Source: UBA1429 sp964482225
GTDB lineage: Bacteria > Chloroflexota > Anaerolineae > UBA1429
Assembly: GCA_964482225.1 (NCBI GenBank)
Contig: CAYZWT010000010.1
Coordinates: 65,227-129,226, forward strand
Direction of reading: 5' to 3'
DNA: 64,000 nt
How positions within the stretch are numbered: the stretch's first letter is position 1; each line of letters opens with the position of its first letter. This document shows positions 32,609 through 41,804 of the stretch, in pieces. The notes beneath the pieces were generated by a model. It was not told the origin of the DNA and did no database searches. It worked only from the letters and a program-made list of their open reading frames with translations. The position numbers and the translations under genes are program-made.

Positions 32609-35572
32609 CTAGGGCGTCAACGGGAACCAGTCCGTGCTGCGCGTGCTGCCGATCAGGCGGATGCTGACGGCGGCGCTGGTGCCCCCGTCCACCACAGGAC
32701 CCGTCATCACCAGGATGTCATAGTCCGCCAGCGGCATCAAGGGCGCGAAAACAATGGTCGGCAGGAGGATCTGGGGCGTCAGTACCAGGCCGGGCAGCAA
32801 AAAGATCAACCCGTCGGAGGGCGTCGGCGTGGGCAGAATCGCGGCCAGGATCGTGGGGTTCAGCAGGATGATGCCCGCGCCGCCCCCGGAAGGCGTATTC
32901 GTGCGCGTGGGGCTGGGCTGGGGCGTGGGTGTAGGCGGCTCGCTGCAAACCAGCAGCGAGCCATCCTCCTTGTCCACCGCAATCCACCGCCCAAAGAGGA
33001 ACTCTTGGTAGCCCGCGCCCTTGCTGACCAGCACGCGATCCACGAACCAGTCGGGGCTGGGGCCCGTGTTGTCGTGTTGCAGGCAGACCTGGGTCACAAC
33101 GCCCACGTCGGCATTCTGCACGGCAAAGCCCTTGGCCTCTCCCGAGCCGAACAGGGGCGTGGGTGTGGCGGTGGGCGTGAGCGTGGGCGTCGCCGTCTCG
33201 GTCGCCGTCGGCGTGGGCGGCGCCTCGGTCGTGGCGGTGGGCGCAGCCAGGGCCGCAACGGTGGCGGCCTGGGCGGTCGCCGCCACGGCGGCCTCCGCAG
33301 CCAGAGCGGCCGCCTCCACAGCGGATTGGGTGCCCGTGGCCTGGGCCTCCGCCGTCGCCTGGGTCGCAGCGATCTGGGTTTGCTCCCGCTCGCCCCGCGC
33401 CTCCATCGTCTGGGTCTGCCCGACAACGACCAGGGCCTGGGCCGTGGCCGTGGCGCTGCGGTCGCGCTGGACGTTGCTATAGACCAGGGCTGCGCCCGCG
33501 CAGAGCAGCAGCGCCAGCGTCGTGATCAGCGGGATCGCCCAGGTGGGAAAGCGCGGCTTGACCCGCAGCGTGCCCTGGGCCGCGGCCACGCGCTGGTTGT
33601 TCGCCAGGGCCGCGATGCCAAAGCTGTGGGTCTCGACGCTGCCCATGAACGGGCGCTTGCCGCGCATCTCTAGCGGCAGCGCCACGAGCTGCTGCCCGCC
33701 GGGCGGCACCGTCAAGGGCGAGCTGGCCCCCGGCGCGCGCAACGCATCGTCGGGGTCCTCCACCGAGAGCACCACCGCCTCGGGGGCATTGCCCGTGTTG
33801 CCGATGGAGACGCGCACCTGCCCCCCATTGGTGATGGTGCGGGGCGCCAGGTCCAGGGCGATCTCGCGAAAGGGCTCGATGGTCAGGCGGCCCTGGGCCG
33901 CCACGCTGTAGCCAGGGGAAGATTGGGAGCGCACCCGCACGACATACTCGTGCAGCCCGGCGCGGGCCTCGGGGCTGCGGGGCGGCGTGATGCGCAGCGT
34001 CAGCGTGCCCGTATCGCCCGGCGCCAGGCGCAACGGCTGCTCCGGCGCCGCCACCCACGGGGCTGGCAACCCCTCGACGCTGACCGCGAGATGATCCACC
34101 TGCTGCTGCCGGTTGAGCAGGCGCGCCGTCAACACGGCGGGCGTCCCCGCTCGCACGGTCTGGACGGCGGGCTCCAGGGTCACCTGGATCAGTTCCTCGG
34201 CGGCGGCCGGCGCGCTGGGCGCATAAGTGGCCGCCCCCGGCGGCGGCTCGGCAGAGACCCCCGCCGCCGCGACCTGGAGCTTGAGCCAGTGCCCGCCGAC
34301 CCGCAACGTCTGGGCCGGGCGCCAGGTCTCGGCCACGCCGGGCAACAGCTTGTTGTTGTCCAGCCAGGTGCCGTTGGTGCTGTTCAGGTCGGTGACAGTG
34401 TAGCGGTTCTCGGCGATCACGATCTGGGCGTGGTGGCGCGAGACTTGGTTGTCGGCGAGCGCGATATCGTTGTCGGCGTCGCGCCCGATGTTGACGCGCT
34501 GGCGGCCACCGATGGCCAGGGCCCGGGTGCTGCCATCGGGCAGCATGATCACGATCTGGCCGCCGGGCGTGGGCTGCGAGGGCGGCGTGGGCCATAGCTC
34601 GCTAGAGGGCCGTGCGGGGGCGATCTCCTCGCCCATCATGGTGGCCAGGCTGGCCCGCGCCACCTCGGTTGCTGTGGGCGCCTGGGGAGCGGGCTGGGGC
34701 GCGCTGAGGCGCACCCCACGCACCGCCTGCCCCAGCTCGTCGGCGGCCTGGTAGCGCTGCTCGGGCCGCTTGGCCATGGCCTTGAGGATGATCTGCTCCA
34801 ACTGGGAGGGGATGGCGGCATCTATCGAGCGCGGCGGCGGGGGCGTCTCCTGGGTGTGGGCGCGGATCGCCTCGGTCAAGGTGCGCACCGCAAAGGGCAG
34901 CCTGCCCGTCACCAACTCGTACAGTACCACGCCCAGGGCATAGACGTCGGCGCGTCCGTCAATCTCGCGGCCCTCGCACTGCTCCGGCGCCATGTAGGCC
35001 GGGGTGCCCATCGAGGTACCCGGCATGGACATGATGCCCCCCTCAGAGAGCTTGGCCAGGCCAAAGTCGGTCACCACAGGCTGAAAGGCCAGCCCCGTGG
35101 GGCTGCTCTGGCCCGGCTCCAGGGGTCGCAGGATGATGTTGCCCGGCTTGATATCGCGGTGGAACACGCCCCGGCGGTGGGCATAGGCCAGGGACTCGGC
35201 CACCGACTCGACGATGGCCAGGGCCTCGGGCAGCGAGACCACCATGTCGCGCTCGGCCAGCACTTGGAGCCAATCGCCCAGGTTCTGCCCCTGCACAAAG
35301 GCCATGGCGATATAGAGCAGGGTGGGCTCGCGAGAGAAAGAGTAGATCTGGACGATGCCCGGATGGTCCAGGGCCGCGATGGCGCGGGCCTCTTGCAGGA
35401 ACCGCTCGCGAAAGCCCGGCTGCTGGGCGATATGGCTGTGCATGACCTTGATGGCCACAGGGCGGTTCAGGGCGATATCGTGGGCGCGGAACACGGCCCC
35501 CATGCCCCCCTGCCCCAGGATCTTTTCGATGCGGTAGGTATTGTCCAGGACCGTGCCGACCAGGCTATCCAT
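32609..35572 (-). CDS. Transmembrane Ser/Thr kinase with FHA domain and PLAT-like C-terminus
   Basis: A 987-residue protein, last gene of the injection-system operon. Residues 1-270 are a Hanks-type kinase with intact motifs: GQGGMGAVF, VAIKVM, HRDIKPGN, VTDFGLAKL and MAPEQ. An FHA domain (VNIGRDADNDIALADNQVS, SRHHAQIVI, LNSTNGTWL) covers about 335-435. Ig-like segments follow, then one TM helix near 678-700 (WAIPLITTLALLLCAG) and an Ala/Thr/Pro-rich stalk. The external end carries both parts of a PLAT/LH2 domain in inverted order: the second half near 806-870 (CLQHDNTGPSPDWFVDRV), the first half at 947-987 (YDILVMTGPVVDGGTSAAV). It probably phosphorylates injection-system proteins, which the FHA baseplate gene next to it could read. 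Confidence 0.9.
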   Translation of the reverse strand: MDSLVGTVLDNTYRIEKILGQGGMGAVFRAHDIALNRPVAIKVMHSHIAQQPGFRERFLQEARAIAALDHPGIVQIYSFSREPTLLYIAMAFVQGQNLGDWLQVLAERDMVVSLPEALAIVESVAESLAYAHRRGVFHRDIKPGNIILRPLEPGQSSPTGLAFQPVVTDFGLAKLSEGGIMSMPGTSMGTPAYMAPEQCEGREIDGRADVYALGVVLYELVTGRLPFAVRTLTEAIRAHTQETPPPPRSIDAAIPSQLEQIILKAMAKRPEQRYQAADELGQAVRGVRLSAPQPAPQAPTATEVARASLATMMGEEIAPARPSSELWPTPPSQPTPGGQIVIMLPDGSTRALAIGGRQRVNIGRDADNDIALADNQVSRHHAQIVIAENRYTVTDLNSTNGTWLDNNKLLPGVAETWRPAQTLRVGGHWLKLQVAAAGVSAEPPPGAATYAPSAPAAAEELIQVTLEPAVQTVRAGTPAVLTARLLNRQQQVDHLAVSVEGLPAPWVAAPEQPLRLAPGDTGTLTLRITPPRSPEARAGLHEYVVRVRSQSSPGYSVAAQGRLTIEPFREIALDLAPRTITNGGQVRVSIGNTGNAPEAVVLSVEDPDDALRAPGASSPLTVPPGGQQLVALPLEMRGKRPFMGSVETHSFGIAALANNQRVAAAQGTLRVKPRFPTWAIPLITTLALLLCAGAALVYSNVQRDRSATATAQALVVVGQTQTMEARGEREQTQIAATQATAEAQATGTQSAVEAAALAAEAAVAATAQAATVAALAAPTATTEAPPTPTATETATPTLTPTATPTPLFGSGEAKGFAVQNADVGVVTQVCLQHDNTGPSPDWFVDRVLVSKGAGYQEFLFGRWIAVDKEDGSLLVCSEPPTPTPQPSPTRTNTPSGGGAGIILLNPTILAAILPTPTPSDGLIFLLPGLVLTPQILLPTIVFAPLMPLADYDILVMTGPVVDGGTSAAVSIRLIGSTRSTDWFPLTP

Positions 35573-35589
35573 GATTTCCTCGCTTGTCT

Positions 35590-36570
35590 CTAGACGATCT
35601 CCAGCCGAAAGCTGGTGTGAGCGGGCCGGTTCAGCTCGATGATACGCTCGACGATGCGCCGGTCAATGGCGCGCTCCCCCTGGCGCAGGGTCACGCGAAA
35701 GGTGTGGGGCCCGTCCACGTTCTCCTCGATCTCGACGGCGGCGCCGGTGGCGATCTCCAAGTAGCGCGTCAATCCGGCGCGGGTGCCCCGGGCCTGGTGT
35801 AGCCAACTGGCCTGGCGCAGCAGCTCGCGCTGGGTCTCGCCAGACCAGTGCTCGTCCACCAGGTGGCCCATCCAGTCGTTCAGGTAGGGGATAAAGCTCG
35901 CGGGCGTCGTCGCCGGGTCCAAAAAGAGGTCGAAATGGGCGATGATCTGCTGGATCGGCCCCAGCAGGTCCTCAAAGACCAGCAGGTAGCGCCCGAAAAA
36001 GTCATTGTCGGCATAGATGGGCGGCAAATACTGGAGCCAGCGGCTGGCCCGGCGGGGCATGCCCACCCAGGGCGCGACGGGGACCTCGCCCAGCTCCGTC
36101 GTGGGCGGCTGGGGCGGCGGCGTGGCGGGCGGCGCAGCGGCGGCCCCGGGCGCCCGCCGGGCGCCGATGCGCTCCAGCAGGCTCAGGTCAATCTCCTCCC
36201 CCGGCTGCTCCTCGACAGGCGGCGATGGCGCCTCCTCCGGCGCCTCGGGGACTAGGCCCGTCAAAACCAGGGTCAAGCGAAAGGGGCCGATGGCGATGAC
36301 ATCGCCCACGCCCAGAGGGCGCATCTCGTCGGGCGCCAGGGGCAGGTCGTTGACCTGGGTGCCGTTGCTGCTGCCCATGTCCTGGATGCGATAGGGCTCG
36401 CGGTCGCAATAGATGCGGGCGTGCACCCGCGAGACCCAACTGTGGGCCAGCACCAGGTCGCTATGGGCCGCGTCGCGCCCGATCTGGACGATGGGCTGGC
36501 CCAGGTCGTACTGCGCGGGCGGCTCATCGGGCGAGACGATCTCTAGGCGGTATTTGGCTTGCTGCGTCAT
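35590..36570 (-). CDS. Baseplate protein: FHA domain fused to phage tail protein (TIGR02242/Afp12-like)
   Basis: A 326-residue two-domain protein. Residues 10-105 are an FHA domain with IVQIGRDAAHSDLVLAHSWV, SRVHARIYC and DMGSSNGTQVNDLPL, the phosphothreonine-binding loop residues intact. A Pro/Ala linker leads to residues 170-326, a tail-protein domain of the TIGR02242 type (YLPPIYADNDFFGRYLLVFE; SWLHQARGTRAGLTRYLEIA; HTSFRLEIV). In contractile systems this subunit joins the baseplate wedge to baseplate J. An FHA on it is unusual and would let the kinase downstream, or its targets, bind the baseplate. The gene starts 10 bases after baseplate J ends. Confidence 0.88.
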   Translation of the reverse strand: MTQQAKYRLEIVSPDEPPAQYDLGQPIVQIGRDAAHSDLVLAHSWVSRVHARIYCDREPYRIQDMGSSNGTQVNDLPLAPDEMRPLGVGDVIAIGPFRLTLVLTGLVPEAPEEAPSPPVEEQPGEEIDLSLLERIGARRAPGAAAAPPATPPPQPPTTELGEVPVAPWVGMPRRASRWLQYLPPIYADNDFFGRYLLVFEDLLGPIQQIIAHFDLFLDPATTPASFIPYLNDWMGHLVDEHWSGETQRELLRQASWLHQARGTRAGLTRYLEIATGAAVEIEENVDGPHTFRVTLRQGERAIDRRIVERIIELNRPAHTSFRLEIV

Positions 36571-36580
36571 GGTCGCCGCC

Positions 36581-38569
36581 TCATTCGACGGTCACCGTGA
36601 TGTTGTGGATATCCGAGACCACCACCTCGTGGGCCAGCAGGTCCACCTTGCGCTCGGCCCGGTGGGGCTGGTCACTTTCGTCCACCCAGAACATGTCAAT
36701 GCTCTGCACGTTGAGCAGGCCATCCACCGTTTGGATGCAGGCGTACAGGTCCGAGAGGTACAGCTCGCGGCCAAAGGGCCAGCCCGCGCCCTCGGGGCCG
36801 CCCCGCAACGGGTTTAGGAAGCGCTCCAAGGCGCTGCGGATATCGCCTTGCAGGCGGCGCTCGTCGGTCTCGGGATGGGCTACCACCTGGGCGTCCACGC
36901 GGATACGCTTGTAGCCCGCCTGGCGCACCTCGAGCTGGGTGGTGAGCAGCCGCCGCTCGTCCAGGAATTGGGCGATGCGCTGCTGCAACTCGGGCGCCAG
37001 CGCCAACCGCGCCAGAGGGATATAGCGCGCGGCCTCCTCCTCCGGCAGGTGCGGGATGACGATGATGTACACCTGGCCGGGGCCGCCGCGGCCGGGCGTG
37101 GCGCCCGCCAGGGCCGTCTGCAGGCAGCGCACCCGCGCCACCTCGCCCCGAAAAGCGTCCAGGGCCAGATACTCGTAATCCGATTGCGTGACGGCGCGGT
37201 AGCGGGTGCGCAGCAGGTTGCGGGCGCGAAAGATCGCCTGCTCCAGGGATTCCTGATCCAGGCCGCCCTGGGCCGGGGCACGGTTGCTGATGCGCTTGAT
37301 GTAGGCCGGAGCCGACTTGAGCTCGGTGATGGCCCCCGCCCGCACGTTGCCCGCCACGCCCCCGCCATAGCGATAGCGCGAGAAGCGAATCTCGGCGCCG
37401 CGCGAAGGGATGGCGCCATAGCGGCGCACCACGCCATCCCGCTGGCGCAGCGCGGGCCCAAAGCGCAGCTCGCCCGTGGCGCTATCCAGCATGTAGCAGC
37501 GGTCATCGGGGCCGGATTCGCCAAAGCTGGCCACCTCGGCCCAAGGCTCCCAGCCCTCCATGCCGCTCTGCCACAGCTCGATATGCTCATCGGCGTGGCG
37601 CGGCAGGATGGGGGTGTGCTCGATCTGGAACACCTGCCCCGGCGAGCCGTCGCTGCGCCCCAGGGGTTCGTGGATGATCTCGGTGGCGTGGGAGGCGTCC
37701 ACTGTGGCGCCCCAGGACACCAGGGCGATATCGCGCAGGATGGGCGAGGTGGTGTAGGGCCGCTGCTCCTCGCGGGTGGGCGTCACCTGGCAGCGCAGCC
37801 AATGGGCCTCGATGCCGTTGATCTCGGAGCGGGCCAGCTCGGGCAGGTGCAGCAGCACCCGCCCCGTCCAGCTCATGCCGCCCGTGGTGTCCTCCTCGAC
37901 CTCCAGATCGCGCCAGCCGGTGGCGGTCCAGGCCTGCCAGATCAGGGGCGGCGACTCGGGAATGATGTTGAGGCCGCCGGCCCGCAGGCAGTTCATCTCG
38001 AGGCCCACCACGTGCCGATCCAGGTAGGCCTCGAACCCCAGATAGAGGCCATCGCCCTCCTGGGGGCGCTCGGGCGAAAAGGTGGGGAACTCGCGGGTCA
38101 GGCGCGCCAGGGCCACGGGCCGGTAGACCAGGCCGCGGTCGGGCGTGCGGTAGCGGGTGATGATGTGCTGCAACTCGGCGGGCCGGATGACCAGCTCTTG
38201 ATCGGTGGAGAACACGATGGCCTCGCCGCCATCGGCCCGCGAGGTGGAGGCCGCCGCGCCCCGGGGCACCGTCACCGGCGCGGGCTGGGGCGCCGACAGG
38301 TAAAAGGTAATGGGCGCGCTGGCCGCCTGGGGCGGCTCTAGCTGAATGCCCAGCAACTCCAAAAGCTGGATGTAATGACTGGAGGGCACCTGGTTCAGGC
38401 GGTAGAGCAGGATATCCACCATCCAGGCAAACAGCTCGATCAGCGTGATGCCCGGGTCACTGACGTTGTGATCGGTCCACTCGGGGCAATAGAGCGGGAT
38501 GCGCTTTTTGGCCTCATCCACCAGGTCTTGGAAGGAGCGGTCGTCCAGCGGGCGGGTCGGCAACGGCAT
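36581..38569 (-). CDS. Baseplate J-like protein (Afp11/gp6-like)
   Basis: A 662-residue wedge protein. The N-terminus LPTRPLDDRSFQDLVDEAKK and WTDHNVSDPGITLIELFAW is diagnostic of the long putative baseplate protein family in Afp/PVC-type systems. The middle has AIPSRGAEIRFSRYRYGGGV and NLLRTRYRAVTQSDYEYLAL, and the end has a gpJ-type fold (YKRIRVDAQVVAHPETDERR). It forms the ring that links the central hub to the sheath. It follows gp25 with a gap of four bases. Confidence 0.93.
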   Translation of the reverse strand: MPLPTRPLDDRSFQDLVDEAKKRIPLYCPEWTDHNVSDPGITLIELFAWMVDILLYRLNQVPSSHYIQLLELLGIQLEPPQAASAPITFYLSAPQPAPVTVPRGAAASTSRADGGEAIVFSTDQELVIRPAELQHIITRYRTPDRGLVYRPVALARLTREFPTFSPERPQEGDGLYLGFEAYLDRHVVGLEMNCLRAGGLNIIPESPPLIWQAWTATGWRDLEVEEDTTGGMSWTGRVLLHLPELARSEINGIEAHWLRCQVTPTREEQRPYTTSPILRDIALVSWGATVDASHATEIIHEPLGRSDGSPGQVFQIEHTPILPRHADEHIELWQSGMEGWEPWAEVASFGESGPDDRCYMLDSATGELRFGPALRQRDGVVRRYGAIPSRGAEIRFSRYRYGGGVAGNVRAGAITELKSAPAYIKRISNRAPAQGGLDQESLEQAIFRARNLLRTRYRAVTQSDYEYLALDAFRGEVARVRCLQTALAGATPGRGGPGQVYIIVIPHLPEEEAARYIPLARLALAPELQQRIAQFLDERRLLTTQLEVRQAGYKRIRVDAQVVAHPETDERRLQGDIRSALERFLNPLRGGPEGAGWPFGRELYLSDLYACIQTVDGLLNVQSIDMFWVDESDQPHRAERKVDLLAHEVVVSDIHNITVTVE

Positions 38570-38573
38570 GGCG

Positions 38574-38969
38574 CTACTCCTCCGGAATCAGGTAAAAGGG
38601 ATACACCAGGCTGCGGCTGGCATGGCTGCTCTTGATGGCATAGCGCAACTGGATCAGCAAGAGCGCCCGGTTCTCACGGTCGGGCTCGGCGCGCACCTCC
38701 TCGATCTGGATGCGCGGCTCCCAGCGCGCCAGGGCCTGGCGCACGTGGCGCTCGGCCAGGGCCGCCGTCTGGCCGTTGTTGGGCGCAAAGACGATCTCTT
38801 GCAGGCGGCAGCCAAACTCGGGGCGCATCACCCGCTGGCCCGGCGCGGTCGCCAGGATGATCCGAATGGCCTCCTCGATCTCTTGTTCGCCGCCCACGGT
38901 GGCGACGCGGCCCCGGTGGTCCAGGCGCGGCGGAAAGGCCCAGCCCCGACCAATGATCTCGTCCGACAC
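38574..38969 (-). CDS. GPW/gp25 family baseplate protein (Afp9-like)
   Basis: A 131-residue protein of typical size for gp25 homologues. It includes GRGWAFPPRLDHRGRVATVG, EQEIEEAIRIILATAPGQRV, MRPEFGCRLQEIVFAP and VRQALARWEPRIQIEEVRAE. gp25 anchors the sheath to the baseplate wedge and nucleates sheath assembly through its EPR-like motif, here WEPRIQ. Confidence 0.93.
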   Translation of the reverse strand: MSDEIIGRGWAFPPRLDHRGRVATVGGEQEIEEAIRIILATAPGQRVMRPEFGCRLQEIVFAPNNGQTAALAERHVRQALARWEPRIQIEEVRAEPDRENRALLLIQLRYAIKSSHASRSLVYPFYLIPEE

Positions 38970-38987
38970 GTGTGGCTCCTTTTCCGC

Positions 38988-39392
38988 TCAGCCCCCCACC
39001 AGCACCGTGCCGGCGGCGATCACGGTCCCGTGGGGCGCAGGGTTGATGTCATCGCAGGTGACCGCCGAATCGCCATTGCGGGCGATCCCCTTGCCATTGA
39101 CCAGCACCGTCGTGCTGCCCATGACGATGGTGGCCTGGTTGGTGGGCGGGATCTGAAAGCTCGGCCCGCCGATGGGGATATGGGGCGGCGAGTTGGCCGC
39201 CGTGCTGCCCACCAGGGCCACGGGCGCGCCCCCCACCATAACGTTGGTGGCCAGGCCGCCATTGATCGTCCCCACAAAGGGGTGCCCCGGCGTGGGCGTG
39301 GGCACCGGCCCGCCCGGCGAGGGCACCATGACGATGTGGGTGTCCACGGCCTGGATCATATCCCCGAGCTTGGCGGCGGGTTGCGCCGGCAT
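38988..39392 (-). CDS. PAAR-domain spike tip protein (Afp10-like)
   Basis: A 134-residue protein, Gly/Pro/Val-rich, with the PAAR pattern of short strands: MPAQPAAKLGDMIQAVDTHI, ATNVMVGGAPVALVGSTAAN, IVMGSTTVLVNGKGIARNGD and AVTCDDINPAPHGTVIAAG. The three-fold cone caps the VgrG-like spike and pierces the target membrane; the His and Cys residues coordinate a metal. It is encoded directly after the VgrG-like gene. Confidence 0.9.
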   Translation of the reverse strand: MPAQPAAKLGDMIQAVDTHIVMVPSPGGPVPTPTPGHPFVGTINGGLATNVMVGGAPVALVGSTAANSPPHIPIGGPSFQIPPTNQATIVMGSTTVLVNGKGIARNGDSAVTCDDINPAPHGTVIAAGTVLVGG

Positions 39393-39403
39393 GGCGGTCC
39401 TTT

Positions 39404-41107
39404 CTACGGGTTCAACTGGATGATGGCGCCCTTGATGGTCAGGTCGGCGCCCGCCTCGATCTGCATGCTCACCCCGGCCTTGAGGGTCAGGCTCTGGCTG
39501 GCCTCGATCTCGAGACCGCCGACGCTCTTGATGGTGATGGAGCGGGCGTTGTCGTCTATCACAATCGTGGCGCCGCCTTGCGAGGCGACCTCGATCTTGG
39601 CGTCGTCATCGTGCAGGGTCAGCCGGTGGCCCCCGGCGGTGTCAATCTGGATGTAGGCCGGGTTCTCCTCGGCCAGGGTGATCTTGTGGCCCACCCGCGT
39701 CACCAGCAGGCGCTGTACCACTTTGCCGCCGGAGACCACGGTGTTGGCATCGGCGGGGGGCGCATCCACGCCGTTCCACAGCCCACCGATGACGATGGGC
39801 CGCGCCATGTCACCCTGCTCGAACGCCACCAGTACCTCGTCGTTGACCTCGGGCAGCCAATAGATGCCCCTCGCATCCCCGGCCCCGGCCCCCACCACCC
39901 GCGCCCACTGGCTCTCCAGGTCGTCATCCAGCCAGGGGAACTTGACGCGCACCCGGGCCATGTCCTCGGGGTCGCTGTTGTTGGTCACAATGCCCGTCAT
40001 CACGGGCCAGGCGGTCTCTCGGGTGGGTTTGTCCGCCAGCAGGCGTTGCAAGGTATCATCGCGGCGGCCCCTGACGGTAAAGCGCGTCATGTAATCCCGT
40101 GCGGTATCCCACACGTGGTTGGCCGTGGTGACTTTGTAGCGGCCATTGAAGCGGCTGCCCAATGCCATTATGTTGACCACCGACCCGGCCTTGAGACCGG
40201 GCACGCCATAGCACTCGCCCTCGGCCTCGACAAAGGCGCCGTCGTACTCGTCCAGGATGGCCTGGGCCACGGCGTCGGCCTCGGCCTGGCTGGCCACCGC
40301 CATCGCCACGGTCAGCTCGCTGGCCTGCCCAAAGGCGTCCTCGGCCAGGACGCCCCCCGGCTGGCTCTCGCCGATGCTGGGAGAGGCGGCGCCCCGCGCA
40401 GCCTGGCCCACGATCTCGCGCTTGGCGGCGGGATCCCAGCCGCGCACCTGCACCTGGCTGACCTGCTCGCCCAGGCTCAATATGGGCCGAAAGGTGCGCA
40501 GGTTCGCGCCCCATTCCAGGTCAATGGGGCTTTGGCCCGTGGCGTCGTGCCGCTTGAAGCACAGGGTCTCGCCCTGCACATAGAGATCATAGCCGATGAG
40601 CCGGGCCCGCTGGCGCAGGAACGCCATGTGGGTCTGGCCGTGCTGGTAGACGTGCTCGTGCTGGGGCGAGGAGCTGTCCACATCGGCGCGCAGCCCCACC
40701 TGCCCAGCAATGTCGCTGGCGATCTCGCTGTCGCTCATGCGGGCGTAGGTCTTGGTGATCGCCCCCCGGTGCAGCCGGTGCGAGCGGTCATAGGCCCGCA
40801 CCACCAGATCGGCCACGGTGCCCTCGCGGAACTCGGGCTCCAGGCCGGTGATCTCGCCCTGAAAGATGGCCGTCTCGCCCCGGCCCTGCTCGTCGCTGAC
40901 GCCCACCTCCAGGGCGGCGCCCAGGGCAAAGGGGCCGTCATTGGTGGTGCGAGCGCCCGGGTCGTGCACCTGGAGCACGCACATGGCGGGCAGCGTCAGA
41001 CTGCTCTCCACCTCGACGCGGTAGAGGTCGTTCATGATCGCGGTATCCAGGGCGTTGCCCGCGATCTTGACGTACAGTTGGCGGATCAGGGCCTCTTGCT
41101 GCGGCAC
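39404..41107 (-). CDS. VgrG-like spike protein (Afp8-like)
   Basis: A 567-residue hub/spike protein. Residues 1-360 resemble gpD/gp27 (LIRQLYVKIAGNALDTAI; GYDLYVQGETLCFKRHDATG). A gp5 OB domain near 365-450 reads VTNNSDPEDMARVRVKFPWL and IYWLPEVNDEVLVAFEQGDM, and the last 120 residues are beta-helix repeats (IVIDDNARSITIKSVGGLEI; SLTLKAGVSMQIEAGADLTI). It has no C-terminal effector extension. It is placed between the LysM tube protein and the PAAR protein, as in Afp. Confidence 0.93.
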   Translation of the reverse strand: MPQQEALIRQLYVKIAGNALDTAIMNDLYRVEVESSLTLPAMCVLQVHDPGARTTNDGPFALGAALEVGVSDEQGRGETAIFQGEITGLEPEFREGTVADLVVRAYDRSHRLHRGAITKTYARMSDSEIASDIAGQVGLRADVDSSSPQHEHVYQHGQTHMAFLRQRARLIGYDLYVQGETLCFKRHDATGQSPIDLEWGANLRTFRPILSLGEQVSQVQVRGWDPAAKREIVGQAARGAASPSIGESQPGGVLAEDAFGQASELTVAMAVASQAEADAVAQAILDEYDGAFVEAEGECYGVPGLKAGSVVNIMALGSRFNGRYKVTTANHVWDTARDYMTRFTVRGRRDDTLQRLLADKPTRETAWPVMTGIVTNNSDPEDMARVRVKFPWLDDDLESQWARVVGAGAGDARGIYWLPEVNDEVLVAFEQGDMARPIVIGGLWNGVDAPPADANTVVSGGKVVQRLLVTRVGHKITLAEENPAYIQIDTAGGHRLTLHDDDAKIEVASQGGATIVIDDNARSITIKSVGGLEIEASQSLTLKAGVSMQIEAGADLTIKGAIIQLNP

Positions 41108-41123
41108 GGCGCTCCTCGCGTCT

Positions 41124-41783
41124 CTATTCCAGCGGCGGCACGATAATGATGGCGCCCGGGCGCAGGCGCAGCGGGTCGCCGATGCCGTTGGCGGCGGCGA
41201 TCAGGCGCCACTTGGTGCAATCGCCATAGGCCTCCCAGGCGATCAGGTCCAGCCGGTCTCCGGCGTCCAGGCGGCGGGTGGTGGGGGCCACGCCCCCGCC
41301 CGAGGTCGGGTTCTGACGCGCCTGCTCCTCGCTGTCCATCACCTGCTGCAAGCTGATGGTCACATTGCTGCGCACCGGCGTCCCATCCTTGAGGAACAGG
41401 CTCAACTGCTCGCTCATCTGGGTAATGACCGCCTCGAACTCGAACGCACCCCAGATGAACAGGCAGTGCGGCGGCTCGCTCTTGCCTGTGCGCTGGTCGG
41501 TGCGGTCCTCGTCCACCAGCATCATCTGCCAGATGCGCCCGGTGTGGGTGCGCACATCCACGCCCTGCTCATAGGTATCAAAGAGCAGCCGCAGCGAGAG
41601 GGTCTGGGCCCCGCCCTGCTGGAAGCGGATGCGGGGGATATTCTTGCCCTTGGTCTCCGCCTGCTCATAGCTATTCGATTTGGCGATGGTGTACTCGAAT
41701 GGGTTGAACATGCAGGGCACCGTCTCACCCGTGTTCTTGTTCACCAGTACGGCGGGCTCGAGCCCGCCCCGCGTCGTTGGCAT
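41124..41783 (-). CDS. Contractile injection system tube-end protein with LysM (Afp7-like)
   Basis: A 219-residue protein. The N-terminal domain (CMFNPFEYTIAKSNSYEQAE; FLKDGTPVRSNVTISLQQVM) matches the CIS tube-protein family, and the last 50 residues are a LysM-like repeat (DAGDRLDLIAWEAYGDCTKW; IAAANGIGDPLRLRPGAIII). In Afp and PVC the equivalent joins the tube to the spike at the baseplate, comparable to T4 gp53. It precedes the VgrG-like gene by 16 bases. Confidence 0.9.
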   Translation of the reverse strand: MPTTRGGLEPAVLVNKNTGETVPCMFNPFEYTIAKSNSYEQAETKGKNIPRIRFQQGGAQTLSLRLLFDTYEQGVDVRTHTGRIWQMMLVDEDRTDQRTGKSEPPHCLFIWGAFEFEAVITQMSEQLSLFLKDGTPVRSNVTISLQQVMDSEEQARQNPTSGGGVAPTTRRLDAGDRLDLIAWEAYGDCTKWRLIAAANGIGDPLRLRPGAIIIVPPLE

Positions 41784-41804
41784 CGCTGCACCTCGTATGG
41801 CGGG

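Noticed and set aside
39578..41146. A 522-codon plus-strand frame antisense to the VgrG-like gene.
   Set aside because: No recognisable fold, and it crosses the whole length of a convincing spike gene.
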